From the NCBI GenBank assembly GCA_964036295.1, contig OZ038467.1, positions 4,395,001 to 4,459,000 on the forward strand: 64,000 nt of DNA, given 5' to 3'. This document shows positions 11,350 through 23,908 of this stretch, one piece after another. A model generated the notes under the pieces. That model did not search any database and was not told the origin of the DNA. It was given only the letters and a program-made list of their open reading frames with translations. A program made the position numbers and the translations under genes. Position 1 is the stretch's first letter, and each line of letters starts with the position of its first letter. The DNA comes from Plumapathes pennacea (taxonomy: Eukaryota; Cnidaria; Anthozoa; Antipatharia; Myriopathidae).

Positions 11350-13253
11350 CATTTAGAGCCGTTATATAGAAAATCTTATAGAAATTGAATCAAGCAGACA
11401 GATCAGTCAAATTAATAACTGGAATGATTATTGGAGCGCAACAGACGAAAGGAAATACTCCACCAATGCTGGTATAGACCTTTGGCTTTAAAACGTAAAA
11501 GCATTGATCAAACGGACTCTCAAAAACAACCCGCAAGCTTTGCAAGCTGCAGTGGCAAGAAACTGGCGTGAAAGTTTGCGTTCAACTAATGTCAACATGA
11601 GTGGTCAAAACATAACGTGCGTTGGCGTACGGGTCCGTTTTGTCCGGGACTCAAAATCCAACCTTCAGTGAATGTCAGCGTAGCACGTCGCTTCCTTTTC
11701 TTTCTATGTAGGGACAAGTTAGTGATAAATAGCTATTCTCTGCCTTCAGACTATGGCCGGATGTTTCTCTCCAAGGGTATATATTTTGACAGTTAGTTGG
11801 CCGACATATTCCCCGTATCATATTGATATCGGGCCAGTGTTAATTCTTTCAATCCTTAGTTTACAATTTTATAATTTTTGGACAAAATATGTGAAGCTTT
11901 CGTTTGAGCGGTAATACCTCTTGTTTTTGTCCATGTGCTAAGAAGTGAGACATTTCTCAGTTCTGAAACACACTGCCAGGACTCGAAGGGTTAGAGATTT
12001 TACTCGATGGGGTTAAAATGTCCCCCTCTCTCCTTCCCTCTGGATGAAATCTGAGTAAAGCTACAAGAACGGGCGTTTCGCGCCACCGGGTATATGCTGA
12101 CGAGTGTGCAGCAATTAAATTGACTGTCAAACCTTAACTTATGGGAGGTCGCCTTCCCAGCAATTGTACCCCAGCTTCATAGCTGTAACACAAGGACCAA
12201 AACAAATATATGATAAATTACAAAGTAGCTTGGTTCCTACTGTTGGTCTCTGTTATCATGGTTAACAAGGCATTTTTCATTCGAGATCATTATTAGTGAC
12301 GGAACTTCTGAACTATCGAGTGAAACCCAATTGAACGCTGTCAATGAGTACATTTTAATGGCGATGTTCATGTTGTTTTGGAGCAAAGTTTGTGTGTTTG
12401 CAATTTAATTTGGAAAGTATATTAAACTAAACTAAAATGCATGATCAAGTGCAGCTGTTACTAACTGGATCAAAACCTTGCACATCCCGAGCCATCATAG
12501 AGAAGGTTAAGGTGGATTATAACACTCCTTTCTGAACTATTATTTTCGGGTATGCCGAAATGGCCGCTAGAGCTAATTAACGCGCGCAAAGCACTGTAGT
12601 TGAAAAGGGCTCTTCTAGGAAAGAGTTGTCGAGTTACTGTAGCACACGATCAGAAAAGCTGTGTCTGCTGAGAAATTCCCTGTATATAGATGCTTCGTCC
12701 GTCTCATACAGACGGATAAAATACTTTAAAATATTCAATACAGTTATATAATACAGACAAAATTTCAAAAACGGAATTGAGTGCATTTGACTAAAACGAG
12801 ACCATGTATTTTTGGATCAAATTTCAGAATATAAAGTATAAATACTGGTAGATGGCTTAATTAATTTTACACTCCATTAAGTTTGTTTTCGAAGCACTAA
12901 TTGACCTTTTAAATGTTCAAATTGCACGTCAAACAAACAATTTTATAAATAAATTCACCCGACACACAGCAGATCAGTATTTGTTACATCCCGTAAAACA
13001 AGTGGCCGTGAAAGTAAACCTATCCATAGAGTTTTCTGTCCACATAAGTTTAGAACAGTTTTAATCGACGGCTTAGTACGTCTGTGTACGGAACGTTAAG
13101 TTGGATTCGGGCTGTACCCTCAACAGCTGAATGACCGCTGTAAAAGTTTAATGAGATAATTTGACAGTTGATGGTCAAAACATACAGTGCGTTTAACATT
13201 CTGATGATGCATAGGGGAGGGACTTTCTTGTCACTCTGTTTCCTCCAAGGCTT
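11350..13253. other. Intergenic / KIF12 3' UTR, no further gene seen
   Basis: AT-rich sequence after the kinesin stop. I see no open frame with domain or signal-peptide character. Several ATTAAA/AATAAA hexamers occur (for example near 12113 and 12945), but I cannot pick the real polyadenylation site. Confidence 0.5.
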
Positions 13254-13260
13254 TATAATT
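13254..13260 (+). promoter_or_regulatory. Candidate TATA box of precursor gene 1
   Basis: TATAATT lies 96 bp upstream of the ATG at 13350. The paralogous precursor gene has a TATAAAA 93 bp upstream of its ATG, so the matching spacing supports both. Confidence 0.45.
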
Positions 13261-13349
13261 AAAAGCCCGCGTCCGTGTCGCAAAGTTCTTCCCAGCTGGT
13301 TGAGTAACACGATAGTCATATTAACTGTATAGCTCAGGTTTGGCTGGCC

Positions 13350-14169
13350 ATGAATTCTAAGTTTGCGTTCATCTTCATCGCGTTTATCATGCTTGGATCA
13401 ATTAGTTTAGGAGAAGCTCTATACGGAGCAGATGTAATTCCTGCTGGAAGGAAAAGAGACGTAAGTAGGGGCGTGGGGCTGGATACGATATTTTTACTAA
13501 AAACATTTATCAGGAATGTATTTCTAAAACGGAATGGGGGATTAGATTGAGGAAGCTGACAGAGCTAAATCTCATAGGGTTAGACTTATGTTGAGGGCTA
13601 GGTTTATTGTCAGACATCTGGCCCGGTTGTCCAAAGCACGATTACGTTAACCCAGTATTGACCAAATTCTTCCTCTCGTGCTTTTGGCCAACAAAAGGCA
13701 AAGATTTTGGTCAAAGACTAATTAAAACATTTTTTCTACCTCAAGAAATAGCAATGAAGTGGTTTTAGGAGCAAGAACTTTCTTTTTTCAGGCTTGGAAA
13801 TGACAACGATGTTTCAACTTAATCCAAGATTAGCCTAATCTTGCTAAGAACACCGGGGCCCTGAAACTCCTAATCACAACCGTAAATCAGCCCTACAAGA
13901 CTTCTGTTATGTCGGCTTCTTTGGTCTCATTCCTTATTCCGCGTTTCCCGTTTTAGTAACATTTGGTTTAATTGGTATAACGTTCTCTTATCAGTTAAAA
14001 AGAACAGGTACGATTTCTCCCAACTCTGAATTATTTATTGATTGTTTACCGTATGACATTACTTATTTTTCAGAGTGCAGATATTGCAGTCAAACGAGCT
14101 GTACGCAACCTGTGTGAAATCGCTCGAACGCTGGACTGTAAACGGGAGCTGGAAGATGAAGATTTCTAG
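13350..14169 (+). CDS. Secreted neuropeptide-like precursor 1 (two exons)
   Basis: Exons 13350-13460 and 14074-14169 are joined in phase 0 by a GT-AG intron and give 68 residues. Visible order: a hydrophobic signal peptide (about residues 1-23, ending SLGEA); a short segment LYGADVIPA followed by Gly-Arg-Lys-Arg, the classic amidation plus dibasic cleavage signal; a spacer DSADIAV-KR; then AVRNLCEIARTLDC, flanked by KR on both sides with cysteines seven residues apart; and an acidic tail ELEDEDF. This is the layout of a neuropeptide or peptide-hormone preproprotein processed by prohormone convertase and an amidating enzyme. I recognise no named family. Exon 2 aligns with exon 2 of the gene at 24705. 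A paralogous GPCR starts 1.7 kb downstream on the same strand. A MITE sits in the intron. Alternative: a short secreted Cys peptide without hormone function. Confidence 0.75.
13619..13863. mobile_element. MITE with CCGGTTGT-type inverted ends
   Basis: The left end GGCCCGGTTGTCCAAAGC is mirrored by the right end CTAAGAACACCGGGGCC, and both ends carry GATTA/TAATC internal motifs. Related copies lie at 8000-8212 and 22083-22329. It is inserted in the intron of precursor gene 1 and encodes no protein. Confidence 0.65.
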
Positions 14170-14226
14170 AGAGGACAAACCAGCTCCGAAGGCAGAGAAA
14201 GTCCTTTAGCACTGCAATAATGAGTC

Positions 14227-14232
14227 AATAAA
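14227..14232 (+). terminator. Polyadenylation signal of precursor gene 1
   Basis: AATAAA 57 bp after the stop codon, at a suitable distance for a short 3' UTR. Confidence 0.55.
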
Positions 14233-14479
14233 TGCTGTTATACTTACCCAACATTTTGTCCTGTTTTTATTGGCTACCTCCTTTGATCAAAATTTGATCA
14301 AAATTTAATAATTTCATGAAAATTTTATAATTCACTTAGTTAAACATGCTGCTGAAACGTTTCAAAATAAGGGTGAATAAATGACAGAATGACAAGGTTA
14401 ATGTAAAACTGAAGATCCAAAGTCAGGACAAAAACACGAAGAGATCAGGGAATACGAGACGTATCGCAGCTGTATTTCA

Positions 14480-14636
14480 CTTTCTCTCCGAGTGATTTAT
14501 TCCTTCAGTTTCTCACCAAAATTATGTCATACATTATGGAGAACTTGGCATTTGAAAGCTTGCTTACATGAAACCTGAGTGGACTATCAGTTCTCAGCAG
14601 AATCTGCATTTTGACCTTGGGAGTGAAATGGTTAAT
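14480..14636. mobile_element. Partial TTAA-ended short repeat
   Basis: The sequence ending in TTGGGAGTGAAATGGTTAA is a diverged relative of the complete short repeats at 53992-54198 and 59060-59266 (shared phrase CTTCAGTTTCTCACC and shared right end). The left end is degraded. Confidence 0.5.
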
Positions 14637-15234
14637 TGGCGATAGCTAGAGCAGCACAGCATCGCATTCAACACCGGACAAAGTACATAACAGAATCCAT
14701 GTCAAACTATAGAATTAGAAAACCGCATTCAGACAATCCCGGACAAAATGTGTTGAAACATGCTTTAAATGTCGTACTCTTGTCAAAACTAACATGCTGT
14801 GAGTCATCCAGTTCCAAAGAAAACTCCTTTAAACACCCCCCCTCCCCGTATCAATGTTGTAGCTTGAATTTGGAAGAGTTCCGGTAAGACGGAAAACGGA
14901 AAACCGTTCCTAAATAATTAATTTATCAACATTGAATGGGGGGAGGAGAGAATGTGTTCAACACTTTTGTCCGGGATTGTAGCTGAAATGCGGGCATGGA
15001 GAAGACTCGTACAAAACGAACAGAATATGCATATGTTGTGGCCACAGCTGCTCACTTCGTCAGTGTTATATTTAAATTTTGCATTTTATCTAAAACAAAA
15101 CAAACAAAGGAATGAGGCAATTGCGTATATAGACCTGAAGGAAATATATTTCAAAGTGAAAAGGTGAAACTCAAAATGCATAGTGTTCGAACTCCAAGGC
15201 AAGTTATCACTTCGATCGGGGGTGGGGGGAGGTG

Positions 15235-15331
15235 GTAACAGTTGTCACATGATTTCGAGTGAAATAAATTAGCACGAGTAAATTTTTCAAAGACCACAAA
15301 ATTGCACTCGAAATCATGCGACAACTGTTAC
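15235..15331. repeat. Inverted repeat with 27-bp arms
   Basis: GTAACAGTTGTCACATGATT... at the left is the inverse of ...AATCATGCGACAACTGTTAC at the right, with one mismatch near the arm centre and about 43 bp between arms. It lies 0.5 kb upstream of GPCR 1. Probably a foldback MITE remnant. Confidence 0.65.
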
Positions 15332-15865
15332 GTGCGCTCAGCCAATCAGAATGCAGAAATTATCGTATGCATGTTTCTGCGTCATATTTACGTAGGGTCG
15401 CCACCTTCGGGTATCTCCGGTCCGAAAGTCCCGGTGTTGGGTCACGTACCTCGTTGTTGCAAAAGGACAACTGGGCATTTCGAACTTTTTTCGAGACGGA
15501 GTAAATATCGGATTTTCTGTATACCCTATAATCAGTTCGCTATACGTGTAGATGTGAGTTTCAGGCGACAAGCAATATCAAATCGTGACAATATTTGACG
15601 GGTTGTTAACACTTCCGTGTCATATTTCGTCGCATATTGGGCTGTATCGCTAACGGCATCATATGGCGTAGACACCCCTCACCTGGAGTTGTTGTTTATC
15701 AGCTGACGTGTTCGGAAGGGGAACAACAAGGAAACGTCCTGTTCGACGCAAAGCGAGGCACAGAGGAAGCAACAGAAAAGATACAAAAGAAACTCGATAA
15801 TCTGAACACTAAACGTAACGTCTGGAAACGAAGCCTTGACATACAAAGCAGTACAAGACAGGAAA

Positions 15866-16975
15866 ATGACAACATCATACAGCACCAACGGACCTTCTTC
15901 CACCAATACATCCAACATAGAAATCCTACTTGAAGCAGAGGCGTCTAAAATTTTCCGCACCGTTTTGTTCTCGCTGTCCACTTTGGCGTCTCTGTTCGGG
16001 AATACTGTGATGTGTAAGGCGGCCTGCACTTTCCCATCAAGAAAACCGCTATCTTACCATCTCGTGACCAACTTGGCCGTGGCAGAGCTTATCAGCACCC
16101 TCTGCTTCCCATTCCCATTCGTGTATGCTTATGTTCGGTACTGGCCATTCGGGGAGTTTGCTTGCAAAGTTGCCATTCCTCTACAAGTCCTATCCATGTT
16201 TGTGGTGACGAACACGTTGGCAGCCATTGCTGTTTACCGCTTCTTGATTGTCTTCCAACCGTCTAGAAGAATTCTTACCGACTACAAGATCATGATACTG
16301 TTGCTGTGTCTGCTGTGGGTGTACGCACTGGTTACGATCATGCCTCTCTTTATTTTCTATAAACTGCTTGATTCTGATAAGGATGAGAAGATTTTCTGCA
16401 ATGCAGAGTTCGAAGGCGATGACTTACGCAACAAGGAAGCAACAGAAATGCAAAAGTACGACATAGTCCGCTTCATTCTGAACTATGGTTTGCCGTATGT
16501 CATCATGATGGCGTCGTACGGAGCAGTGGCTTTGAAGGTGAAGAAACACATGAGTCGCTCCAGGACCGTGGAATCAGCAGAAATGTCAAACTTTGGAAAA
16601 AGCACCGAGCAAACTCACGACGAAGAAGGAGGAAGAGAAGGAGAGGCGATCCAACCTCAAGACCAGCAGGTCACCAACAAATCGGAGAACGGAACAAGAC
16701 CTAAAAGAATCACGGAAATGGAAACCGATCTGCTGAAAATGATCTATGTCGTGATCCTCGTGTACGTTGTGTGCTATTTTCCGTACCAGTTGCATTTTCT
16801 GTTCACCATTTTTCTTGGGTATAACCGCTATCCTAATATCGGTAGATACAGTAAGTACATCGGGGCTTATTCGTATCTTTTGCTGAGTTTCCCGAGCGCT
16901 CTCCACCCTCTGTGCTACGGCACTATGAGTAAGTTCTATGCGAGGGCTTTCTCCAAGTTAGTGTTGTGTAAGTGA
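15866..16975 (+). CDS. Class A peptide-type GPCR 1 (intronless)
   Basis: Seven-transmembrane receptor of 369 residues in a single exon. I take ATG 15866 (A at -3) rather than the in-frame TTG at 15836. Visible marks: an extracellular N-terminus with an N-T-S glycosylation site; Asn1.50 in TM1 (GNTV, N46); TM2 NLAVAE; TM3 Cys100, which can pair with Cys178 in loop 2; VYR at 123-125; a long acidic third intracellular loop (about 228-285); TM6 VVCYFPYQ; TM7 SALHPLCY. Unusually, position 2.50 is Glu, 3.49 is Val, 6.48 is Tyr and 7.49 is His. The general form is that of neuropeptide receptors. It is clearly paralogous to the gene at 29179, and a candidate ligand precursor lies 1.7 kb upstream. The ligand is not known. 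Confidence 0.88.
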   Translation: MTTSYSTNGPSSTNTSNIEILLEAEASKIFRTVLFSLSTLASLFGNTVMCKAACTFPSRKPLSYHLVTNLAVAELISTLCFPFPFVYAYVRYWPFGEFACKVAIPLQVLSMFVVTNTLAAIAVYRFLIVFQPSRRILTDYKIMILLLCLLWVYALVTIMPLFIFYKLLDSDKDEKIFCNAEFEGDDLRNKEATEMQKYDIVRFILNYGLPYVIMMASYGAVALKVKKHMSRSRTVESAEMSNFGKSTEQTHDEEGGREGEAIQPQDQQVTNKSENGTRPKRITEMETDLLKMIYVVILVYVVCYFPYQLHFLFTIFLGYNRYPNIGRYSKYIGAYSYLLLSFPSALHPLCYGTMSKFYARAFSKLVLCK

Positions 16976-17072
16976 ACCGGAATTAAGTGATTTGATTTAA
17001 CGAGGGCGGTCTAATTTTTAGCACTGGTACACTACATTAGACTGAATAGAAATTTAGTCGTTAACAGCCACG

Positions 17073-19874
17073 CCCGCACTGTAAATTCAAGAGAGCTATT
17101 TCGACCCCAAAAATGGGGCCAAAACGGTGAGTAAAATATAGAACCTATTTTTGGGGCTATTTTGGCCCACTTGGCTGGGGCTGTTCCAACCCCTAATTTT
17201 AGGGTCATTTTGGCCCTGTCGGTGTTCTAAAATAGCCCCTTGTGGGTGCCATTTTGGAAAATGAAGGGGTCAAAATGGATTTTGGGGGGGCTGAATTGAT
17301 TTGGAACAGGGCTGAAATGGCCCACAAACTAGAACTATTCTGGCCCCATGTTTGTTGAAACAGCCCCAGTGGGATTTTTTTGGCTATAAATCAGGGCCAA
17401 AATGATGAGGAAAATAAAGCACCAATTTTGGAGGCTGTTTCAACCCTCATGAACGAGAGCCACTTTAGCCTACTATTTGGAAGCCAGAATGATCCCAGCT
17501 GGGGAACTAAAAAAGCCTATTGAGGATGATGGTTTATGTGATATAGGGCCCATTTGCGGGCTTTTACAAGGCTGGAACAAACATAAAATGGCCTTCATGA
17601 AATAATACACAAATTGGAAAAAGATTCAGCCATCTTGAACTCACAAGAAGAACCACAAACTTACAATGCACAAATTTAATAGCAACAACCAACTTATAAA
17701 ACAGTTTCATGATACTGCCCTATGAATTACACTACTGGTACCTGCTGTTGGGCTGTCATGTATTGTTAGCGCACCAAAGCAGTAAACAATCATACAACCT
17801 TTAACAGTACAAACATACACTGTACTTTCAAATAATCAAGTTCAAACATTGTTTCTGAAAATAAGAATACGAGTTACTATCTAATCCTACAAATTGTACT
17901 ACAAATTGCTAAGTTGTCCTTTTTAGGAGAGTAATACAATACAAAACATGTTGCCTTCAAACAAAGTCATTTCATACTGTACAGCTCCTCCAGAGCTCGA
18001 CGCTTGATATTATTTGTGATTTATTCAACTGCAGTTTCTCTGCAAGGAAGAAAGGAAAATGTTAGTCTGTTTTGTTGTCCTGAGTTTCTTGAACCAAGTA
18101 CAAACAAATAACCTGGTGGCTAAACAAAATTTTTGAAAAATGTACAATACACTTGATAATATTTCACTTTCAGAGTAATTAAGAAATGCATATAAAATGG
18201 AAAAATCTTGCTTAGCCAAGATTCATCTCTATCTTATTAGTGTATTGCAAAATCTTGCTAAGATCTAATATGATCTTGGCAAGATCCTGTCAAGATCTTA
18301 CTAAGATAAGACAAGATTTTCAACCTGGGATACAGTACCAAGACTAAAGAGTCTCAACCCTGCACAGACTTTCTTCAAAAGCACATGAAAGAAAGGTAAT
18401 GAACGTGTGAACATACAGTATGCTGAAATGTTGGAAAGCTTATTTTAGGACTTGAACACTGGTAATGACTACATTGCATATGCCAGCCAACACTATATTT
18501 CCACTTTACAGCACATACTAACCAAGGTCTAAACCCTTAGATTATCTTGAAAAATATTCCTCAAGTTAAGCAGTAGGATTATGGTTAGAGTTAGGTTTAG
18601 AGCTAGATTTAGGCCTGATTACCATGTGCTAGAAAGTGAAAATTCGATTTTGTCATATGCACTGTGTGGTGATACCCTGTGTACAAGCAAAACTTACAAT
18701 ATCTGATGTGAAATTCCAACATGCAATCATCTCAAATACAGAACAGTGCATGTGAACAATGTGAAAAATAGCATCAAAACTTATAGTACTGTACTCACCG
18801 ATTCCATCTCTATCCTTCCATATATTATGCTTCAGTCTTTCGACCATACATTCAAAATGTACGGAAAGGGACAGGTACTGTACGCAGCCTTCCACAAATA
18901 TGTCTAACTTTGAGTTGAAGGAAATGACTGTAAACACTGATCACTTCGTCCTGCCAGAGGAGTGTTGGCCTTTGTAGATGGACAAATAACAAATCCCGAT
19001 CACGTTTATCCTCCGAAGTCGGGGCTGCAGAACGCTGACGTTGTAATTGACGGCAGACTGACCTGACCGTAACTCCAACAGCCATCGAACAACGAGTTCG
19101 ACGTATATCCACACAGCTGCATTCCTATTCTTTCTCAAAAAATGAACGTTCAACGTTCCACGATACTGCGCCACGCCACAGGAAAAAACCGTTTGAACTG
19201 AATGGCGCCCGAGCTACTACGCATGCCCATTACGCTGAACCGCACACCGACAGTCGTCGCAAACTCGTTCCCAGGGCCCTCAGCGTGAGGAAACTCTCAA
19301 ACGACAAAGGAAGCCCTCCCTTCTCAGATTTTCTCTGGGTCATTCAAGTTTTGCTTTTTGATGCAGTAGTGGATTGCGGAATTCAAAAATTTGTTTTCAA
19401 AATTTTCGATCTGTAACTCGAAGCGGTGATTCCCAGCCCAAGCGGTGGGGCCTGGGCGAGTGTTTGATGTTATAAGAGTTAGAGTGGGAATGTGTATGAC
19501 ACAATTTCAGCCGGACATCATTGATAGTTATAGAACGGGTTCAAGCCCACGTGCATTTTGAAATACAGATTGATTATGCTGTTGTACCATTAAGACACTC
19601 AGTGGGCCGAAATGGCACTCATACCAAAGCTGTTTTGACCAACCCTTATCAATGGTACTGATATAGCCCCATGGGCCAAATCAGTTCAATATGGGGTCAA
19701 TTCGTATTTTGATGGGGCTATTTTGGATTTTACAAGGGCCAATTTGGATTTTAGTGGGGCCATTTTAACCCCAAATTTCAAATTGGCCCTTTGTGGTCCA
19801 AAATAGCCCCTTCATAAAGTGGGGCTATTTTGCATTTTGGGGCTAAAACAGCTCTTTCAAATTTACAGTGCGGG
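17073..19874. mobile_element. 2.8 kb non-autonomous DNA transposon with GGGGC-rich terminal repeats
   Basis: The element begins CCCGCACTGTAAATT and ends with the exact inverse AATTTACAGTGCGGG. Inside both ends lie about 300 bp of imperfect inverted sequence made of short phrases such as GGGGCTATTTTG and its complement. The core (about 17600-19600) has only short frames on the minus strand with no transposase I can recognise. The CACTG end resembles CACTA or Chapaev-type transposons, but no clear target duplication is visible, so the superfamily is left open. Confidence 0.7.
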
Positions 19875-22082
19875 AATCATACCAAGTATATACTACTCCG
19901 CTGAATTCTCTAGTCTGAAGCCGTTTTTAATTAATATATACCCTATATTGCTTACATGTAGAGATTGTATTAGTCGTGCGATTTTTGTTAGCTTGATCCA
20001 TTTTGCACCGATATGATAAATCGACTCTGGCTACTGCAGACTGACGGGTTGTAACTGCCCATGATATGTATACTCCTCTGTTTCTGCGGGAAACTACATT
20101 TACTGAGCTCAAGCGGCCTGGGTAGGAGGTTCTTTGACGACAGCTGCCGTATTTCTCAGGCACTGAACATGATCATCGAGCATACTCGAGAGCTTAATTC
20201 ATTTTTTGAGTGCTCATACCTTGACTTTTCAATTTTAATTTTAATTCTGGCATTATATATATAAAATGTATAACTGCATATACAGTATAATATCAATTCC
20301 ATATTCAAATAATATTCTTACAAATCAAGAAGCAGAAAGCGAGGGCACAATGGATAGTAGATGGGCTCCTAATAGTAGTCATTGTCTTTAAATACATTAA
20401 TGTTGGCACGATTTGCATATACAGTAAAAACGGTTTCTAAATACACATAAAATATCAGTAAGAAAACAGAATTAGCCCAGGGAATAACTTTTTTCATGTG
20501 TCCACGACAACAGACTCAGACGTGATCTATATTAATTAAAATTGAGAATGGAGGAATAATGAATAAAACGTAGTTATAGCTGATGGATACCTGCACGAGC
20601 TGTTATTTTAAAATGTATATCCGTGTCAATAGTAATAATTTTTGCCATCCATTTTGCCATGAATTGTTTTCCCTTTTTAAATAGTATAAATGTCTAAATG
20701 CAAATTCGTTGCAGGTTCTGCGAATTTAATATTAAACAATGGAGAACGTGATATCCATTATTACTGAACGCTATATTTAAAGAATTTATTTTAAAAATTA
20801 TGTAGAGTGATATATAACACTTTTGTTTTAAACGGTTTGACATCTTAGTTAGAAAACCAACGATAATTGTCACCCGCAACGCACCTGCTAGTCATGCAGG
20901 GGCAGATTCAGTACGGAAAATCTGAGTATAGTTTGCAAATCTGTGAGCGCCCAAGACGCGAGTTTGTAGCGGGATCGGGAGGCCCTAAAACGCCAATTCT
21001 GAACTAAATTCCAAAAATCTGACAGGTTTTCATAAGCTGGTCTGGATCAGCCCCTGTAAATTCATTCACCGGCAGCAGCTGCTTGGACTCCCTTTAGACT
21101 GATTTCAGTTTCTCGAATACGCAACTCTGTCACAAACATTATGATTATTTCAAGAGCCCATCGGGTTATTCAATGCAACATCTGGCCCCGTTGTTCACAG
21201 CACAATTTGGCTAATCTTGGGTAAAGTCTCAACTTTGTTATCATTGTAAGCTTGAAAATGAGAACGGATTTCACTCACAAACCGATGTCTTGCTATATTA
21301 TTGTTTTCTAGACCAAACTTTTCATTTGTGCTTTGATCAAGACGCTGCACTTCGTTGGCTAAACAATTTGTTACCCGGGGCGAGCTAACTTATACTCCTT
21401 TAACTTATATTCCTTTGAAAAATTCAACCAACCGTTTACATGAGGCGAGACAACTCGAGAGGGCGAGTTGTCGCCTCGGCAGGGTAACCCTTTCTCATAT
21501 AAACACTTTCATTGGCTCGGGCAGTCGGGGGAAGGGACAACTCGGTCTACAGAAGCCTGTTCGCGCCGGCTTAAAAACAAAATTTGGCATAACCAGAAAC
21601 TACAAGAGTACAGAAATCAGAAATAGGACGATCTTCCTTCGGCCCGTCATCCGTGGGATTTACAAACCCAGTTTAAAAAATTCTTCCCGATCTCCAAACC
21701 AGCTTTGACCAGGTTTACCAGAAACAACCTTTTTTCATGTGAATGCTCGGTAAAGTTGTCTCCGGAGGAGGGGTTGTCTCGGGTACCCGGGACAACTTTT
21801 CTCTATACAGAGCCTGAGTTATCGCAATCGAGCTTCGAAACACCGTGCTGGCATACATGTCATTATATATGAATGTTATACATAGCGTAGATATATATAT
21901 AACTATTGAACATCTTGTATAAACCACGCTATTTTCAATTATAGGTGCTCGGGTCTTGCCTTTAATTCATTCATCCTCACAGGAACCGTCTGACAGAGAG
22001 AAAATGATCATTCTCCGAGATAACACCTGGAGCTAAAACTATTCACATTCTAATCAGTCTCCTCAGTTCTAATTTCTCTCGC

Positions 22083-22329
22083 CAGGTTCCGGTTGTTCAA
22101 AGTTCGATTAAGTTTACGCCGGATTACCAAATTCTTACTCTCCACATCGTGGTCAACAAGCTTCAGAGTTTTGATCATATACTATAACAAAAAGGTATTT
22201 TCCTTAGCTCAAACGACATTAATTAAGTTGTTTTGTGAACGAAACTTCGTCCTTTTCAGGTTTAAAATGACAGCAAATTTTAATTTAATCCAGGATTAAC
22301 TTAATCGTGCTTTGAACAACCGGGCCCCG
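22083..22329. mobile_element. MITE with CCGGTTGTTCAAAG ends
   Basis: Left end TTCCGGTTGTTCAAAG; right end CTTTGAACAACCGGGCCC. About 245 bp long, non-coding and with better-preserved ends than its relatives at 8000 and 13619. Confidence 0.7.
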
Positions 22330-23180
22330 CTAGTTCACATCAATGAAACGATATGTACATGGACCTGTGTTACTAGTGCCATTCTGGGCAAACCTCGACA
22401 TAGTAGTTCCTCATGCACAGGTAGTTACAAGACATAAAACTATACTTTTATCCTTTGTCGGACAATTCTTCATTGCTATAGTACCTAAGAAAAAAATTGG
22501 TACAAAGTTTTTAAACCTTAACCCATCGTGGGTGGATTAAGATATTGTTTCTGGCTCTGGTCCGAACGGCCGCAGGTGATCAATTCTCGTGAATTTGCGG
22601 GCAAATTGACGGACTACATACATTGTTAGAGAAACACATTAAGGGTAAACCTGGTAAATGAGTGGGGGGGAAAGGCTCCAATCGATCATTATTAACAAAA
22701 TAATCATTTCAAATCTGCATTTTATACTGCGTATTTCAGTTAAGTACTGACAGAGTAAATGCCTCAAGCGTAGCCGGATATTGTGTTCAGTCTAAAACCA
22801 TAAGCTACCGGTGTGGACAAAGTCATGCATTCAATAAGCGAACATAAAATAACCTGAAATTACGAAAACACATAAAACATAAATAAAATAATTAAAATGA
22901 CTCAAACTGCTCTCGAAAGTTAAAGAAGCTCGTGAATTGAAAGATGATAAAGAAAACCTGTCTTAGTTTAGGGTGATAAAACTCAATTTATGTCACCTCA
23001 TCACCTAATTCTTAGTCAGATGATATTAACATGAGGCGATATACGAATGAACTATATACTTTTAATCTGCATGATCAGCAGGTGCCTTTCCGGGTTAAAG
23101 TTGTTTCAGTCTTAACACTAGCCGCATGTCAACCATTTGGAGTTATTTGGAATAAAAACTTTATACTCAGACACTTCCTA

Positions 23181-23213
23181 AGAGAATATGACTAAGTTAG
23201 TCATATTCTCTTG
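23181..23213. repeat. Perfect 16-bp-arm palindrome
   Basis: AAGAGAATATGACTAA, one G, then its exact inverse complement. It could extrude a hairpin; no gene is adjacent. Confidence 0.85.
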
Positions 23214-23882
23214 ACTGAAATCAATTTTTTTTGTACAAACTAACTAGAAAATTTGGCTCCTGTGATGTAAGGGAATATGGAATGGGCCTCATTATTCGTT
23301 CAGTCACAGTCGCCAATGGCCAGCCGGGTTATTTCGAATTGAAAATAACTTTTCAAACGAGTTTTTAACATATATAAATATCTGACTTCCATAAGGATCT
23401 GAAGATGTACCATCATGAAATTTAGCGTCTTGTAACCAATACGCGCCCTGCCTTACGTAAAGAAATGCCGTGTCGTTTTCAAATAAGAGAAAGTTATATA
23501 TCAGCCAATGACAGTAATGGAGAAGAAAACATTCACGTACTTGAGTCAAGAGTGAGCTTTCATGCTATACACGGCCGATTGGAGAGAAATCGTACAACAT
23601 GGAACTGTTATACTATCTGTATACAAGAACCTGGGTAAACGGACTTGCACAGTCGGTCCAATTCAATCCGAGCGGACTGCAAAACTTGGGTACGGACTCT
23701 TGCAGTGGGCGCACTAAAAGAATTCAAAAGTCGCATAAACTAGGAACAAGCTATCTGTGTTTATTGCTATACAGTCTCGCCTCTTATTACAAAAATAGGA
23801 AGAATAAGGGCAATGTTTCCACTAGGTGCCCCCTCTTCGTCTTTTAGATATGAAAACTAAGAAATTAACGCCCCCGGCGCCA

Positions 23883-23908
23883 TTTTTTTTTTTTTTTTTT
23901 TTTTTTTT
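23883..23908. repeat. Poly-T tract
   Basis: An uninterrupted run of about 26 T residues. Similar tracts occur at 25087-25120 and 26307-26332, with a poly-A tract at 30659-30683. Confidence 0.9.

Noticed and set aside
15836-15865. Longer GPCR 1 start
   Set aside because: The upstream codon is TTG; the ATG at 15866 has better context. The same applies to the TTG at 29170 before GPCR 2.
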